A stretch of 64,000 nt of DNA from Halorientalis sp. LT38 (GTDB lineage Archaea > Halobacteriota > Halobacteria > Halobacteriales > Haloarculaceae). Positions 28,527 to 38,410 of the stretch are shown piece by piece (positions within the stretch are counted from its first letter, which is position 1; every line of letters starts with the position of its first letter). Location of the stretch: NCBI RefSeq assembly GCF_037031225.1, contig NZ_JAYEZN010000001.1, forward strand, positions 1,054,001-1,118,000, in the 5' to 3' direction. Both the position numbers and the translations under genes were made by a program. The notes beneath the pieces were generated by a model. The model saw only the letters and a program-made list of their open reading frames with translations, made no database searches and was not told where the DNA came from.

Positions 28527-28662
28527 GCCATTCGAAGAGGGCCACTAGCCCCTTCGTCACATTCCTTGCATCTGCAGGCCGGCGGCGCATCCGACGAGTG
28601 CACATAGACCGATACAGGGCGTACGCCCGTCAGTGGAGTCTCTGAATCCACATCATACCGTC

Positions 28663-30030
28663 TCAGGGGAACTCCCGCCGAGCGACCGTTCCCGTGACGC
28701 CGTCGACGGTGACTGTCACAATGACCTCGTCCCCCTCGGAATCCACAAACACATTGAGAAACGTGACCGAACCAGTAGTCGATATCGACGTTTCCCCTTC
28801 GCCCTCGACCGAGCGAACCGTCACCTTGTCAGCTTCGAACTCTTTCACGAAATCGACACGTACCATCTGTTGCTTTTCCGTGTACGAGAATTCGAATGCA
28901 CCGTCCGGCACCGCCTCAGCCACCTTTGCTGGTGGGTTGCCGGTCCCGGTCCCCTCACCGCTATCGGTAGTTTCTGTTCCGTCGACAGTCTCTTCCGGTT
29001 CGGTGAACTCCAAGTCGAGGATGTCGTCCGGGTACGTTCCGGTTGCTGTAATCCTGTCGTTTTCGGCGGTGAAAGACGATTCCTGACTCGCCGAACCGAA
29101 TCGTGACTTCAGTCGATTTTCTATGGAATCTCCCAGTTCGGGGGACTGAACGGCGAATCTGGCGGTTATGTTTTCAGTGTCAGCCGAAAACGTCACTGAC
29201 GATACCACATCGTCGTCCGTGGAGACGAGGTCCGCTGCAGGCCGCTCAGATGGATCGCCCATGTAGATATCTGAAAGATCGGCACCGCCGCACCAGCCCA
29301 TCGCCAAGTGGCCATGACCAGCAGTGTCGACCCCCCACCCGAACGAGTCCGTCTCGTCTACGGCTCGCCGGTGGTTATTACCTCTGGTATCGATAACGGT
29401 CTGGATCTCGTTACGGGTATCGCCTATCAGGACTGCCGTTTCGCTGACTGCTGTAACGCCGTCCAGATCTCCTGAAACGGGTTCATACAGCGCAAAATTG
29501 TCGATTTCGCCGGCTTCCTCGAACCTGATCTCCCCGAGAACTCCCTCCGTTCCCGCTTGGAGCTTTTCGTCGGCTTTCTCGAGGTCTATCTCACCGATCC
29601 CGATCACGGTGCCGTTCGCGACGAGGAGTTCCTCGACGCCACGGGTCGGTTGGGCTGGATCGATGAGATACCCAAGCCCCGACGCGGCGAGTCCGATATT
29701 GCCAGCCACGATCATCTGACCCCCGACCTCGATAGGGAACGTCAGGAGCGGATCGTCGATCTCGTCGAGTCCAGAGAACCCGGGGACAAATTCGGTTACA
29801 TCCGTGTCGTCTCTGGACGGCAAGATCACCGGTAGCAACTGATTGGCTTTCGATGATTCCTGGGAAATCCGAAGGTCGATGTATGCAGTAAAGAGCCCGT
29901 CGTCTGCAGGGGGAATCCAGTCAGTATACGCCGGATACTCAGTGCTCCCGGTTCCGGAGCATCCACCGAGTGCTGTAGCAGCCGCCGCGGCACCGATTCC
30001 CAGGAATTGACGTCGATCAAAAGCTGGCAT
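28663..30030 (-). CDS. Tat-exported lipoprotein, unknown function
   Basis: A 455-residue surface protein. The N-terminus MPAFDRRQFLGIGAAAAAT is a twin-arginine signal, followed by the lipobox LGGC. The mature part has an unrecognised domain, a Thr/Gly/Glu-rich linker (about residues 345-365) and a C-terminal beta module of about 75 residues (VRVDFVKEFEADKVTVRS ... GDEVIVTVTVDGVTGTVARREF). That module is shared with the divergent neighbour at 30265. Codon use is less G+C-biased than in the genes before it, which suggests accessory DNA. Confidence 0.8.
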   Translation of the reverse strand: MPAFDRRQFLGIGAAAAATALGGCSGTGSTEYPAYTDWIPPADDGLFTAYIDLRISQESSKANQLLPVILPSRDDTDVTEFVPGFSGLDEIDDPLLTFPIEVGGQMIVAGNIGLAASGLGYLIDPAQPTRGVEELLVANGTVIGIGEIDLEKADEKLQAGTEGVLGEIRFEEAGEIDNFALYEPVSGDLDGVTAVSETAVLIGDTRNEIQTVIDTRGNNHRRAVDETDSFGWGVDTAGHGHLAMGWCGGADLSDIYMGDPSERPAADLVSTDDDVVSSVTFSADTENITARFAVQSPELGDSIENRLKSRFGSASQESSFTAENDRITATGTYPDDILDLEFTEPEETVDGTETTDSGEGTGTGNPPAKVAEAVPDGAFEFSYTEKQQMVRVDFVKEFEADKVTVRSVEGEGETSISTTGSVTFLNVFVDSEGDEVIVTVTVDGVTGTVARREFP

Positions 30031-30264
30031 GATTGGAGGTCAGAGCCGGTCACCAGCACGAACAGGTAACCGGATACGTCAGAATTCGAGCGGATATTGT
30101 TAAAGTATACTGACTTCATCCGTGCATACCGGCTGATAGGTGGACATTCCCCCTTCCTGAGGGAAGGGGACCCAAGTCCGCTCGGAAAGTATCTTTCCCT
30201 GTGTATCGTTCCGAGAAACGCTCACTCACACCTAAACAGGAGCCCGGTAGTATCGACGCCTGGA

Positions 30265-31380
30265 ATGGCTCCCCGCATCACGAGACGACGATACCTCAGT
30301 GGTCTCTCACTGGCCGGTCTCACCGCCCTCGCCGGCTGTACAGTTTCGTTCGAGGACGACCGGACTAACAGTACAGACACGCCCACCAGGACGGACATTG
30401 ATACCACCGATGGGACCAAAGACAACGGCAGTGGCACTGCCACTGACGGTTCACCGACTGCAGTCGTTCGTGCGTATCTGGAATCAAGTACTGATGACGC
30501 GGCGAAAGTCCAAGGCTACTTCCATCCTGTGCATCCGCTCCATCCGGACAACATGGATTCAGAAGATGCAGATCAGTTCCTCACGCGATCAACGCGCACG
30601 ATCACAGATATCGATGTTGCAACAGACGAACACGAAGTGTCAGTGAAAACAGTTCTCACTGCCCCGCTTCTGTCGATGGACGATATCGGTGAAGACACAA
30701 TCGCGGACACAGTAGATGGCGAACGGAGCGCCATCGTCGAAGCGACGGTCATAACCGAAACCGGATTCAGGAACGATTCCCGCATCGTGACCGTCACCCA
30801 CGAGGGCAGCTGGGTCATCCTCGCCCAGGGGATACGAATGACTGGTGAGAGTCCATCGCTCGAAATCCCTGTCGTCGACGACGTAACGTTCGACACCGAA
30901 GAAGACAGCGCTCGGGTATATTTTGCTGACTCGCTGCAAGCCGACAGTGTCACCGCGAAAGCAGGGAACGCGTTTTCGTCTCGATCCTCCGAGACACCCG
31001 AGATCATCGAGTATTTTGACCTTAGCCTGAACCCCGAGGGGGATGCCGTGATCGTGACGGTGACGGTAGATGAGAAATCTCGACCCGTTCATCGCGAACG
31101 ATATCCCCCGTCGGATCGGATCGTCGAGAGCATCAGCTTCGACAAAGATCCGGAAACAGGCCTGTATGATGCCAAAGCACGGATCACGTTCACTGGCAAC
31201 GGCGGGGACGGACGCCTCCGGGTGGAATCGACCGTGCAGGGCTCAGAAATGACGTTCGATAGTGTCTCGAACGCCTCGCACAGCGTCATCGGAATCGCTC
31301 CCGAAGGCGACGAAATTGTCGTCACCCTGACGGCCGACGGCTCGTCCGACGTGATCCATCGCGAGCGATATCACCCCTGA
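30265..31380 (+). CDS. Tat-exported lipoprotein with repeated C-terminal module
   Basis: A 371-residue protein. MAPRITRRRYLSGLSLAGL is a Tat signal ending in the lipobox LAGC, which fixes the start at ATG 30265; the frame upstream to 30097 would bury the signal. A Thr/Asp-rich linker leads to a domain resembling a DUF4878/NTF2-like fold (AVVRAYLESSTDDAAKVQGYF, then EGSWVILAQG). Two copies of a beta module follow, ending GDAVIVTVTVDEKSRPVHRERY and GDEIVVTLTADGSSDVIHRERY. The same module ends the divergent lipoprotein. The domain-fold reading is tentative. Confidence 0.8.
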   Translation: MAPRITRRRYLSGLSLAGLTALAGCTVSFEDDRTNSTDTPTRTDIDTTDGTKDNGSGTATDGSPTAVVRAYLESSTDDAAKVQGYFHPVHPLHPDNMDSEDADQFLTRSTRTITDIDVATDEHEVSVKTVLTAPLLSMDDIGEDTIADTVDGERSAIVEATVITETGFRNDSRIVTVTHEGSWVILAQGIRMTGESPSLEIPVVDDVTFDTEEDSARVYFADSLQADSVTAKAGNAFSSRSSETPEIIEYFDLSLNPEGDAVIVTVTVDEKSRPVHRERYPPSDRIVESISFDKDPETGLYDAKARITFTGNGGDGRLRVESTVQGSEMTFDSVSNASHSVIGIAPEGDEIVVTLTADGSSDVIHRERYHP

Positions 31381-31407
31381 TTCGACATCGATATCCCCGG
31401 GAGTCGG

Positions 31408-33063
31408 TCAATTTCGGAGGTCAGGAAGGTGAACCGTCACAGTACTCCCACGAGCATCCCGGGCTGTGAATTCCAGGCGCCCCCCGAGCCGAGTTGTGCC
31501 CCAGTATACCAGCCACAGTCCGATCCCTCGACTGTGCATGACGGCTGTTTCCTCGCCTTCGAGCAACACTGCTCTTTCGTGCTCGGGGATACCGGGACCC
31601 TCATCGTGTACCGCAATGATTCCGCCATCTGATGTTTGCGCCACTTCAATTTCGGCGGCCGAGTTCTCACCATCCGCATGTTCGATGGCGTTGTCCACCA
31701 ACTCCTGCAGGATGAGCCGTAGTACGGGTCGATCGGATCGTATCGTTACGGGTTCATCGGGCGTATCGATGGTTATCTCCCTGTCTCGAGACTCAGCGGC
31801 CACTTCTCGAGCAACACTGCCCAGATCACATCGCCCCCGTTCGAGCGTCGGTTCGGTCAGTAACTGCTCCGAGCGTTCGATAGCAGACGAAAGCTCGACG
31901 AGTTCGTTCGCCATCGTTTCGATCCGTTCCAAGTACAGTTCTGTTTCGTCCGGCCGTATTTCGTCGTCGCGAACGGTTTCCGAGAATCCGCGTATCGCGT
32001 CCAGATCGTTTCGAAGGTTGTGCCGGACGATTCTGTTGAGTACCTGAAGCCGTTGTTCGCGTGTCTGGCGATCGGTCACGTCACGGAAGCGGTATGCGCG
32101 ACCGAGGATGGTCTCGGCCCCGTCGGTAATCGAGTTGCGGGTGACGGCGAAGTCTCTGCGTCCCGCCGCCGTCCAAATCGAAACGGGATCGGTGAGATCG
32201 GTCTCTGCGGTGATTCCGGCGACATCTTCCAGCGATCGGTCTCTGTGAGCGGACCTATCGATAGAGAAGACGTCTTTGGCGGCCACGTTCACGTCGAGAA
32301 GGCGGTTCTCGCGATCGACCACGACCATCGGCCGCTCCAATGTATCGAGGACCGTTTCCCTGGCGAGATGGCCAGCAGTCGGCCCCGGCTCAAACAGACC
32401 GCCCCGGAGTTGCAACGTGGCAAATATTCCGCCGATGACGGAAAGCTGCACGAACGTGACCGCCAGGGAAGTGGACTGCCCAAACTGCTGCCCGAACCCG
32501 ATAGTTAGCGGGAGGAGCGCGATCCCGGTACCAGCACTCACCAGCACTACCGCGCGCCCGTTGGATAAGTCATCGTACGTGAGGGTCCCCCGTGCGATGA
32601 GGAACACTCCGAGCAAACCCAGCGAAAATACGGTCAGCTGGAGGACGAACGTCGAAAGATACGACACGCGCCCGATCGCTCCGAGATCCATCTTTCCGAT
32701 CTCGTGGACCCACGTAATGAGCGTGCTCCCGATCGTCACACAGCCGAGACCAGCCAACCCGACAGCACGTCGGCGAGTGATTGCTGGACCCCGGCCGGTG
32801 TACTCGAACACGAACGCGATCCAGAGTATCGCGGTGAAGACTGACCCACCAAGAAGGAGCAGGTAGATCGACGACCCCTCCCCGATCGACCTAGAACTGG
32901 TCCGAAGCACCGGGATTGCCACCGTCGAGAAACCGACGAGAGAGAGCAGCAGTGCAAACGGGATCGCGCCAGGATGTTCTCGGTCCCGGGCCACCCGTCC
33001 AGCCAGTACGAGACAAACTGCGGCCACAAACGCCCCTGCGACGATCCAGCCGAGGGACATCAT
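31408..33063 (-). CDS. 7TM sensor histidine kinase (canonical)
   Basis: A 551-residue kinase with seven predicted membrane helices (about residues 4-220), a PAS domain (RPMVVVDRENRLLDVNVAAKDVF) and the phosphoacceptor box RIVRHNLRNDL (H348). Its ATPase domain has an N box (LVDNAIEHA), G1 (DEGPGIPEHE) and G2 (SRGIGLWL). The start overlaps the stop of the degenerate kinase gene (ATGA), so the two are translated as a unit. It converges with the lipoprotein gene. Confidence 0.88.
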   Translation of the reverse strand: MMSLGWIVAGAFVAAVCLVLAGRVARDREHPGAIPFALLLSLVGFSTVAIPVLRTSSRSIGEGSSIYLLLLGGSVFTAILWIAFVFEYTGRGPAITRRRAVGLAGLGCVTIGSTLITWVHEIGKMDLGAIGRVSYLSTFVLQLTVFSLGLLGVFLIARGTLTYDDLSNGRAVVLVSAGTGIALLPLTIGFGQQFGQSTSLAVTFVQLSVIGGIFATLQLRGGLFEPGPTAGHLARETVLDTLERPMVVVDRENRLLDVNVAAKDVFSIDRSAHRDRSLEDVAGITAETDLTDPVSIWTAAGRRDFAVTRNSITDGAETILGRAYRFRDVTDRQTREQRLQVLNRIVRHNLRNDLDAIRGFSETVRDDEIRPDETELYLERIETMANELVELSSAIERSEQLLTEPTLERGRCDLGSVAREVAAESRDREITIDTPDEPVTIRSDRPVLRLILQELVDNAIEHADGENSAAEIEVAQTSDGGIIAVHDEGPGIPEHERAVLLEGEETAVMHSRGIGLWLVYWGTTRLGGRLEFTARDARGSTVTVHLPDLRN

Positions 33064-34727
33064 GACTTACCCTCTGGCCCACCCCGCACTGCAGGATCGA
33101 TCTGACTGGTGGTCGTCGGTAGGCGGATCGTCACACGCCGCCGTGCATCGGACTCACGCATCACGGAGAGACTGCCCCCGACCTGTTCCACCGCGAGACG
33201 GATCACAGAGATGCCTGCTTCGTCAGATGCTGGAACCGGCGCGGGATCCTTCGGCCCGTCAGTGGCTGTTGTGACCGTGACCGTCACCTGCTCATCGGCA
33301 GTTATCTGCAGTCTGACGGCGTCACTCGCGTGCTCCACCGCGTCTTCGAGCACAGTTTCAATGATCACCTCGAACAGGGGGCCAGAAATTACGGCCGAGA
33401 GGGGGGCGTCGGGGATATCGACCGTGATCGGTAGATCGACGTCCTCGGTTACCGTTTCCACAACCGTCTCGATCCGGGACCGGACGTCCATGACAGGTTT
33501 CGCTCCATCTTTCCCGGCGGCGATCGCCCGTTCGACATCTCGGGCCCGTGCAACGAGTGTCGTGAGTTCGGTCGTCGTCGTCCATATACGATCGGCGATC
33601 TGACTCCGATCGGGTGATGGATTGCGATCAGCGGGATCGGCGGCGATCTCGGAGACCTCGATCATGTGGCTTCGTACCACGTCAGCAACGAACCCGCCGA
33701 GGAGGGTCAGTTGCTCTTCTCGGATCCGTCGGTCGGTTACGTCCTCACAGAGAAGAAGCGTCCCAACGGACCGGTCGTGTCGATCCCGGACGCGAGTACC
33801 CGTGATCTCAAGCGTCGTCTGGCCGTCGAGTTCCACACGAACTGGGTTCCGGGATTCGACCACGTCAGTGGGATCGATCACCGGATCGAGAATCGTCGAG
33901 AGTGGCTCGTCTACGATCTCGGAGCGCTGCACACCGAAGAGCGCTTCGGCAGCAGGGTTCAGATCAGCCAGGTTCTCCGCACGGTCGACGACGAGTACAC
34001 CGTCGGTCATCTCTTCGATGACGCGGTCCCGGCCGGCCACTCGCGCAGCCGGCAGCGTCTCGAAGACGGGGTATCGATGCACCGGGACGAGAAACAAGAC
34101 GCCCGAGAGTGCGACGCTCGCAGGAAACAACGGGGGCTGATCGAACACCTGTGCGACGTGAATCCCCGACAACAGGACGACGATTCCAGCGGACAACAGT
34201 AGCGGTTCCCGGACAGGAAACGCGTTCTGTCCGATCGAGGCCCACAGTAACAGGAAGATCCCCACCGTCACGAGAAAGCCGACCAAGATATAGCCCACCG
34301 TGAGCGCGTTTACGAGCGCGATCTCCGGGCCGACGCGTACTGCACGTCCCGCGATGCTGATACTCCCGATGGAGACGACCGCGACACCGGCGGTGAGCAC
34401 TCGCCGCAGTCGCCGAGCGCGACCGGTGTACTGACATGCAAACAGTGACCAGATCCCGCCGGCGACTACACTCGCGGTTGCCGCTAACACGACCCAGAGC
34501 AGGGCAGTCGGTTCCCAGCCGGTCAGATCGACGACCCCACTCGAGCCACTCAAATCGACAACCAGAAGATGGAGCACGCTGCCGACGAACATGACCGTCG
34601 CGACGCCGAGCAACGAGCGAGCGGTCGCGTCGCGACGATGTCGCCAGAGCGAGAGCAGCAGTGAAGCAGCTAGAAGGACCGCCAGAGTGCTGATTCCCAG
34701 TCGCGTTCCGCGAGCGATGGCATTCAT
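33060..34727 (-). CDS. Degenerate 7TM histidine kinase-like protein (putative pseudokinase)
   Basis: A 555-residue protein with the same layout as its downstream neighbour: 7TM sensor domain (about 1-225), PAS (DGVLVVDRAENLADLNPAAEALF), then a histidine-kinase-like region. The phosphoacceptor box is lost: where the neighbour has VRHNLRND this protein has VADVVRSH, an Asp in place of His. The N box is changed (VLEDAVEHA), and no G1 or G2 glycine boxes are visible. It is therefore probably a sensor partner or regulator of the canonical kinase rather than an active enzyme. The frame is intact, so it is not a pseudogene. Confidence 0.82.
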   Translation of the reverse strand: MNAIARGTRLGISTLAVLLAASLLLSLWRHRRDATARSLLGVATVMFVGSVLHLLVVDLSGSSGVVDLTGWEPTALLWVVLAATASVVAGGIWSLFACQYTGRARRLRRVLTAGVAVVSIGSISIAGRAVRVGPEIALVNALTVGYILVGFLVTVGIFLLLWASIGQNAFPVREPLLLSAGIVVLLSGIHVAQVFDQPPLFPASVALSGVLFLVPVHRYPVFETLPAARVAGRDRVIEEMTDGVLVVDRAENLADLNPAAEALFGVQRSEIVDEPLSTILDPVIDPTDVVESRNPVRVELDGQTTLEITGTRVRDRHDRSVGTLLLCEDVTDRRIREEQLTLLGGFVADVVRSHMIEVSEIAADPADRNPSPDRSQIADRIWTTTTELTTLVARARDVERAIAAGKDGAKPVMDVRSRIETVVETVTEDVDLPITVDIPDAPLSAVISGPLFEVIIETVLEDAVEHASDAVRLQITADEQVTVTVTTATDGPKDPAPVPASDEAGISVIRLAVEQVGGSLSVMRESDARRRVTIRLPTTTSQIDPAVRGGPEGKS

Positions 34728-34811
34728 ATGTTCCGTGTTCCGATGGCTGTGTACCCGTCAGCGATGTTCGCAGAGCCGACCACCGATCGTATCGGCCGGC
34801 CCCTCGATCAG

Positions 34812-35243
34812 TCAATCGTCTGCCGGAACGCGAGTCGGGACTGGTGACTGTCTTTCGGCCGTTGACTCCGTTTCGACGACGATCTGGAGTCCGTCTTCGT
34901 CGAACGTGACGGAAAATCTATCGATCACAGCACAGTATTGTTTGTGATGGTGCCCACCATCGGTATCTAGATACTGACTCGTCGCTACGAGTCCGTAGTC
35001 GACGAGTTCGTTGAGTCGCCGAAACGCTGTGGCTCGGGAGATGCCCGTTGCGTCTGCAACGTCCGCACCACTCATTGGTTCCTCGAGGACCGCTTCGAGC
35101 ACCAGTCGGGTATACTCGTCACCGAACAGGTCAAGAAACTCCTCCGGGTGGTCCTGCCCGGATTTTCCGGACGGTCGCTTCTCCGCTGGTGACTCGAGCG
35201 TCGTCGTGTGGTCGTGTCGCCGGGGTCGTGGATTTGTCGTCAT
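34812..35243 (-). CDS. Winged-helix transcriptional regulator
   Basis: A 143-residue protein. After a disordered basic N-terminus come EEFLDLFGDEYTRLVLEAVLEEPMSGADVADATGISRATAFRRLNELVDYGLVATSQY, an ArsR-like winged helix, and a wing with GGHHHKQYCAVIDRFSVTF. It is the first gene of a three-gene minus-strand set with the degenerate and canonical kinases (84-base gap) and diverges from the HalX regulator gene at 35483. Confidence 0.85.
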   Translation of the reverse strand: MTTNPRPRRHDHTTTLESPAEKRPSGKSGQDHPEEFLDLFGDEYTRLVLEAVLEEPMSGADVADATGISRATAFRRLNELVDYGLVATSQYLDTDGGHHHKQYCAVIDRFSVTFDEDGLQIVVETESTAERQSPVPTRVPADD

Positions 35244-35482
35244 CGTTGCTTCTACCCAGTCCCCGTATCCTGCTATCGACGCATGCTAACTATCGAGACC
35301 AACCTATCAGGGCGCATCTAGTAGTATAGAGTTCGATAGTCTGTGCGACAGTGTGCCCCTTCGCACGTCTCAGGGACCGATTCCCGGAGCGATCGAGAGC
35401 CTCATGTCGTCGGAGTTCGGTCTCCTGAAAGCGGAACGACAGCCGTTATTACGGATGCGCTCCGAATCGAGCGTGACCCGAC

Positions 35483-36064
35483 ATGGTCGAACCGACGGAC
35501 GAGGCGCTCCCGCGTGCCCTGGTAGTCGACGACGAGCGGGAGGTAGCGGACGCGTACGCACTCCGATTGCGTGGCGTCTGCGACGTCGAGACGGCCTACG
35601 ACGGTGAAGCCGCGTTACGGGCAGTCGATGACCGCCGGATCGACGTCGTCCTGCTGGACCGCCATATGCCTGGCCTGTCCGGGGATGAGGTCCTCGAACG
35701 TCTCGAAGAACGGGACTTCCCCGGTCGAATCGTCATGATCACGGCGATCGATCCCGGCTTCGACATCCTCGACATGCCCTTCGACGACTATCTCTGTAAA
35801 CCAGTCGACAGGGAGGACGTGCAAGCAGCAGTCACACACCAGTGTACCATTCTGGGCTACGAGACGCTCGGTGAGTACTTCGGTGTCGAATCGAAACGGC
35901 GAGTCGTCGCGGCCGAGCTCTCAGCTGACGAATGCAACGCCCACGACGAGTACCAGGCACTGGAAACCAGTGCACGAGACCTCGAACAGCGGGCCCGGCG
36001 GTTGCTGACCGACACACCAGAGATCTTGAGCGCGTTCGAGAACGTGGACCGCGAAAGCAAGTAG
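35483..36064 (+). CDS. HalX-domain response regulator
   Basis: A 193-residue protein with a receiver domain: acidic pair D16/D17, phosphoacceptor D59 in VVLLDRHMPG, T87 and K106 in YLCKPVD. A C-terminal HalX domain follows (about residues 125-190), a haloarchaeal output helix bundle. The kinase partner is unknown; the three histidine kinases within 6 kb are candidates. It diverges from the winged-helix gene, sharing a 239-base space. Confidence 0.9.
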   Translation: MVEPTDEALPRALVVDDEREVADAYALRLRGVCDVETAYDGEAALRAVDDRRIDVVLLDRHMPGLSGDEVLERLEERDFPGRIVMITAIDPGFDILDMPFDDYLCKPVDREDVQAAVTHQCTILGYETLGEYFGVESKRRVVAAELSADECNAHDEYQALETSARDLEQRARRLLTDTPEILSAFENVDRESK

Positions 36065-36188
36065 ACGGCGTCTTGGGCACTAAGCAATGCATTTTGTCAG
36101 GTGTTTCTGACTCTGAAACTCGGCAGATCCACTCTTGTTGCCACAGGGACGATGCTCCGACGGAGTCAGATCCGGGCTCCGTGAAACT

Positions 36189-36845
36189 ATGGACATCGAT
36201 CAGTTCAAATCCGACCACGCGCCGACAGAGACCGACGAGACGTTCCAGCTCGAGAATAGCTATGCCCTCGACGTAACAGTGGAGGGGTCCGTGATGGCCA
36301 AGGCCGGTTCGATGGTCGCGTACACCGGAGACCTCTCCTTTACCGGGCAGGCCTCGGCCGAAGGTGGAATCACCGGGTTCATCAAGGAAGCCGCCACCGG
36401 TGAAGGGACGCCAGTGATGGCCGTCGAAGGGCAGGGACACGTCTACCTCGCCGACGAACGAAAGAAGGTCCAGGTTCTCGAACTGGACGCTGGTGAATCG
36501 GTGACGGTCAACGGTGAAGACGTCCTGGCCTTCGAATCCGAACTGAACTACGAGATCAGTACCATCGACAGTCTCGCCGGCTCGTTCGCCGGCGGCTTCA
36601 CCAACGTCTACCTAGAAGGGCCCGGCTACGTCGCCCTTACCACCCACGGCGATCCGCTCGTCATGGAACCGCCGGTTTCGACTGATCCGAGCGCGACGGT
36701 CGCCTGGAGCGGTACGACCCCGGACGTGGAAGTCAACACGAACCTCTCCGACATGATCGGCCAGGAATCGGGCGAACGCTTCCAGATGGACTTCGCCGGC
36801 GAGGGCGGCTTCGTGGTCGTCCAGCCCTACGAAGAACACGTGTAG
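36189..36845 (+). CDS. AIM24/TIGR00266 family protein
   Basis: A 218-residue beta-rich protein of the AIM24 family (VTVEGSVMAKAGSMVAYTGDLSFTGQ, GQGHVYLADERKKVQVLELDAGESVTVNGEDVLAFE, SLAGSFAGGFTNVYLEGPGYVALTTHG). Family members are often annotated as TIGR00266; their molecular role is not settled. ATG 36189 (MDIDQFKSDHAP) is preferred over the longer frame from 36135. Confidence 0.88.
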   Translation: MDIDQFKSDHAPTETDETFQLENSYALDVTVEGSVMAKAGSMVAYTGDLSFTGQASAEGGITGFIKEAATGEGTPVMAVEGQGHVYLADERKKVQVLELDAGESVTVNGEDVLAFESELNYEISTIDSLAGSFAGGFTNVYLEGPGYVALTTHGDPLVMEPPVSTDPSATVAWSGTTPDVEVNTNLSDMIGQESGERFQMDFAGEGGFVVVQPYEEHV

Positions 36846-37303
36846 GCTAGCTTGGTCCCCCTCCTCGGGTCAGTCGAATTCTAATCCGGACCGTCTGGCA
36901 GTGTTTCAGGCGGTGCAACACCGCCCAGTGATTGAATTACCACCCACTCCAACCGATAGCTGCCCGCCGAGGTCGGAGGCGGGACTGGAAATATCCGACC
37001 CCACCCGCTCTCTGGACAGCCCCCCTCGTTTTTTGTCCGGGAGACAATCCACTCCGGGCACGCCCTCGCGCGTCTCGCTCCCACCGAGACCTGTTTCGGC
37101 CAACTCGCCACGTCGAAACGGCGATACTCGAGCAGTGGGTTTCGGGTCGACTCCTGGCGATATCGGCAGGCATCTTAATAGCTAGAGTCCGTGATTAAAC
37201 CGCTCGGCCGTCTACCCCGTACCGAGACCGATCGCACGATGCATCCCGATATACCACCCCTCAGCCACGTACCGCGACTGCCCAGAAGGGGGTGGGCAGC
37301 AAC
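36846..37303. other. Gene-free stretch before the soluble histidine kinase
   Basis: No gene is supported here. It contains a short imperfect inverted repeat (GCCCGCCGAGGTCGGAGGCGGG near 36962-36983, shown by its two GC-rich arms), a T-run at 37028-37033 and TATA-like CTTAATAGC near 37175. The T-run could end transcription from the AIM24 gene and the TATA-like element could serve the kinase. The composition is mixed; an old mobile-element remnant is possible but not demonstrated. Confidence 0.35.
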
Positions 37304-38356
37304 GTGAGCGGCGACAGCGCGAATAACCGGTCGATTCCGATCGCTCACTGGCCCGATCCGGTCTGTTACTTCGTGATCGACGACGGGACACCCATCGTAG
37401 AGTCCGTCAACGACCCGTTCGAGGAGGCCTTCGAGAAGATATCGTCGGGAACGGCTGTTACAGCAGCCCTGGACAATATCGGCATACGGCCCCGTTCGCC
37501 CACCACTCGCTTCGAGGCCGTGTTCTCGGGTAGCGGTCGGCTCGCTGTGCAAGTGTCTTGCGGGTCCGATACTGACGGCCACACAGAACAGTACCTCGTC
37601 CAAAGCGTGCCACCCGAGCCATCGGACGATGGGTTTCTCGTTTTCACACACGTTCGACAGAGCTGTGACTTCGATGACGGGGCAGAGTGGATCGACGTCG
37701 ACCACGTCGCGAGCGTGGTCAGCCACGATCTCCGGAACCCGCTCGACGTCGCGAAGGCCCGTCTTCGAGCCGGACGTGAAAGCGGGGAGCGCGAGCATTT
37801 CGATCACGTCGAACAGGCCCACGGCCGGATGGAGCGGATCATACAGGACGTCCTGACACTCGCCAGGGGCGCCGACGTGGTCGAGCCTGCGGAATCAGTC
37901 GGGCTGACCGACGTCGCCGAGTCGGCGTGGGACACCGTCGAAACCGACGACGCGACACTCGACGTCGAGCGCCCCCTACCGACGGCGATTGCCGACGCAG
38001 ACCGCGTCAGCCGACTGTTTGAGAACCTGTTTCGGAACGCAGTAGAACACGGGTCGTCAGCCCACCAGCCAGCGGGCCTTGACGATCGACGTGACGTCAC
38101 TGTGGTAGTCGGACAGCTCGCAGGCGATGCCAGCGGCTTTTTCGTCGCCGACGACGGGCCCGGCATCTCCGAAGCCGAGCGCGAGCGCGTGTTCGAACCT
38201 GGCTTTAGCTCCGACGAGCATGGGACCGGGCTCGGCCTCGCGATCGTCGCCCGTATCGTCGCCCTCCACGGCTGGTCGATCACAGTCACGGAGTCCGCCT
38301 CGGGGGGAGCGAGGTTCGAGATCGGCGACGTCGAGTCACCCGGCGACGAGACGTGA
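37304..38356 (+). CDS. Soluble sensor histidine kinase
   Basis: A 350-residue kinase without membrane segments. The N-terminal sensor region is PAS-like (WPDPVCYFVIDDGTPIVESVNDPFEEAF). Then come HisKA with VASVVSHDLRNPLDVAKARL and an ATPase domain with N box (LFRNAVEHG), G1 (ADDGPGISEAE) and G2 (GTGLGLAIVARIV). GTG 37304 is chosen because GGGGGTG at 37288-37294 is well placed as ribosome-binding site; GTG 37292 is the alternative. It is followed 54 bases later by the bat-type regulator, which may be its partner. Confidence 0.87.
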   Translation: MSGDSANNRSIPIAHWPDPVCYFVIDDGTPIVESVNDPFEEAFEKISSGTAVTAALDNIGIRPRSPTTRFEAVFSGSGRLAVQVSCGSDTDGHTEQYLVQSVPPEPSDDGFLVFTHVRQSCDFDDGAEWIDVDHVASVVSHDLRNPLDVAKARLRAGRESGEREHFDHVEQAHGRMERIIQDVLTLARGADVVEPAESVGLTDVAESAWDTVETDDATLDVERPLPTAIADADRVSRLFENLFRNAVEHGSSAHQPAGLDDRRDVTVVVGQLAGDASGFFVADDGPGISEAERERVFEPGFSSDEHGTGLGLAIVARIVALHGWSITVTESASGGARFEIGDVESPGDET

Positions 38357-38410
38357 ACGGTATATGTATCTGGTACTTGTAACTCATCATACTCGAGAGG
38401 TCGGTACGAC

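Noticed and set aside
36962-37035. Insertion-sequence end in the region before the soluble kinase
   Set aside because: The short GC-rich inverted repeat and T-run are equally explained as a terminator; no transposase remnant or target duplication is visible.
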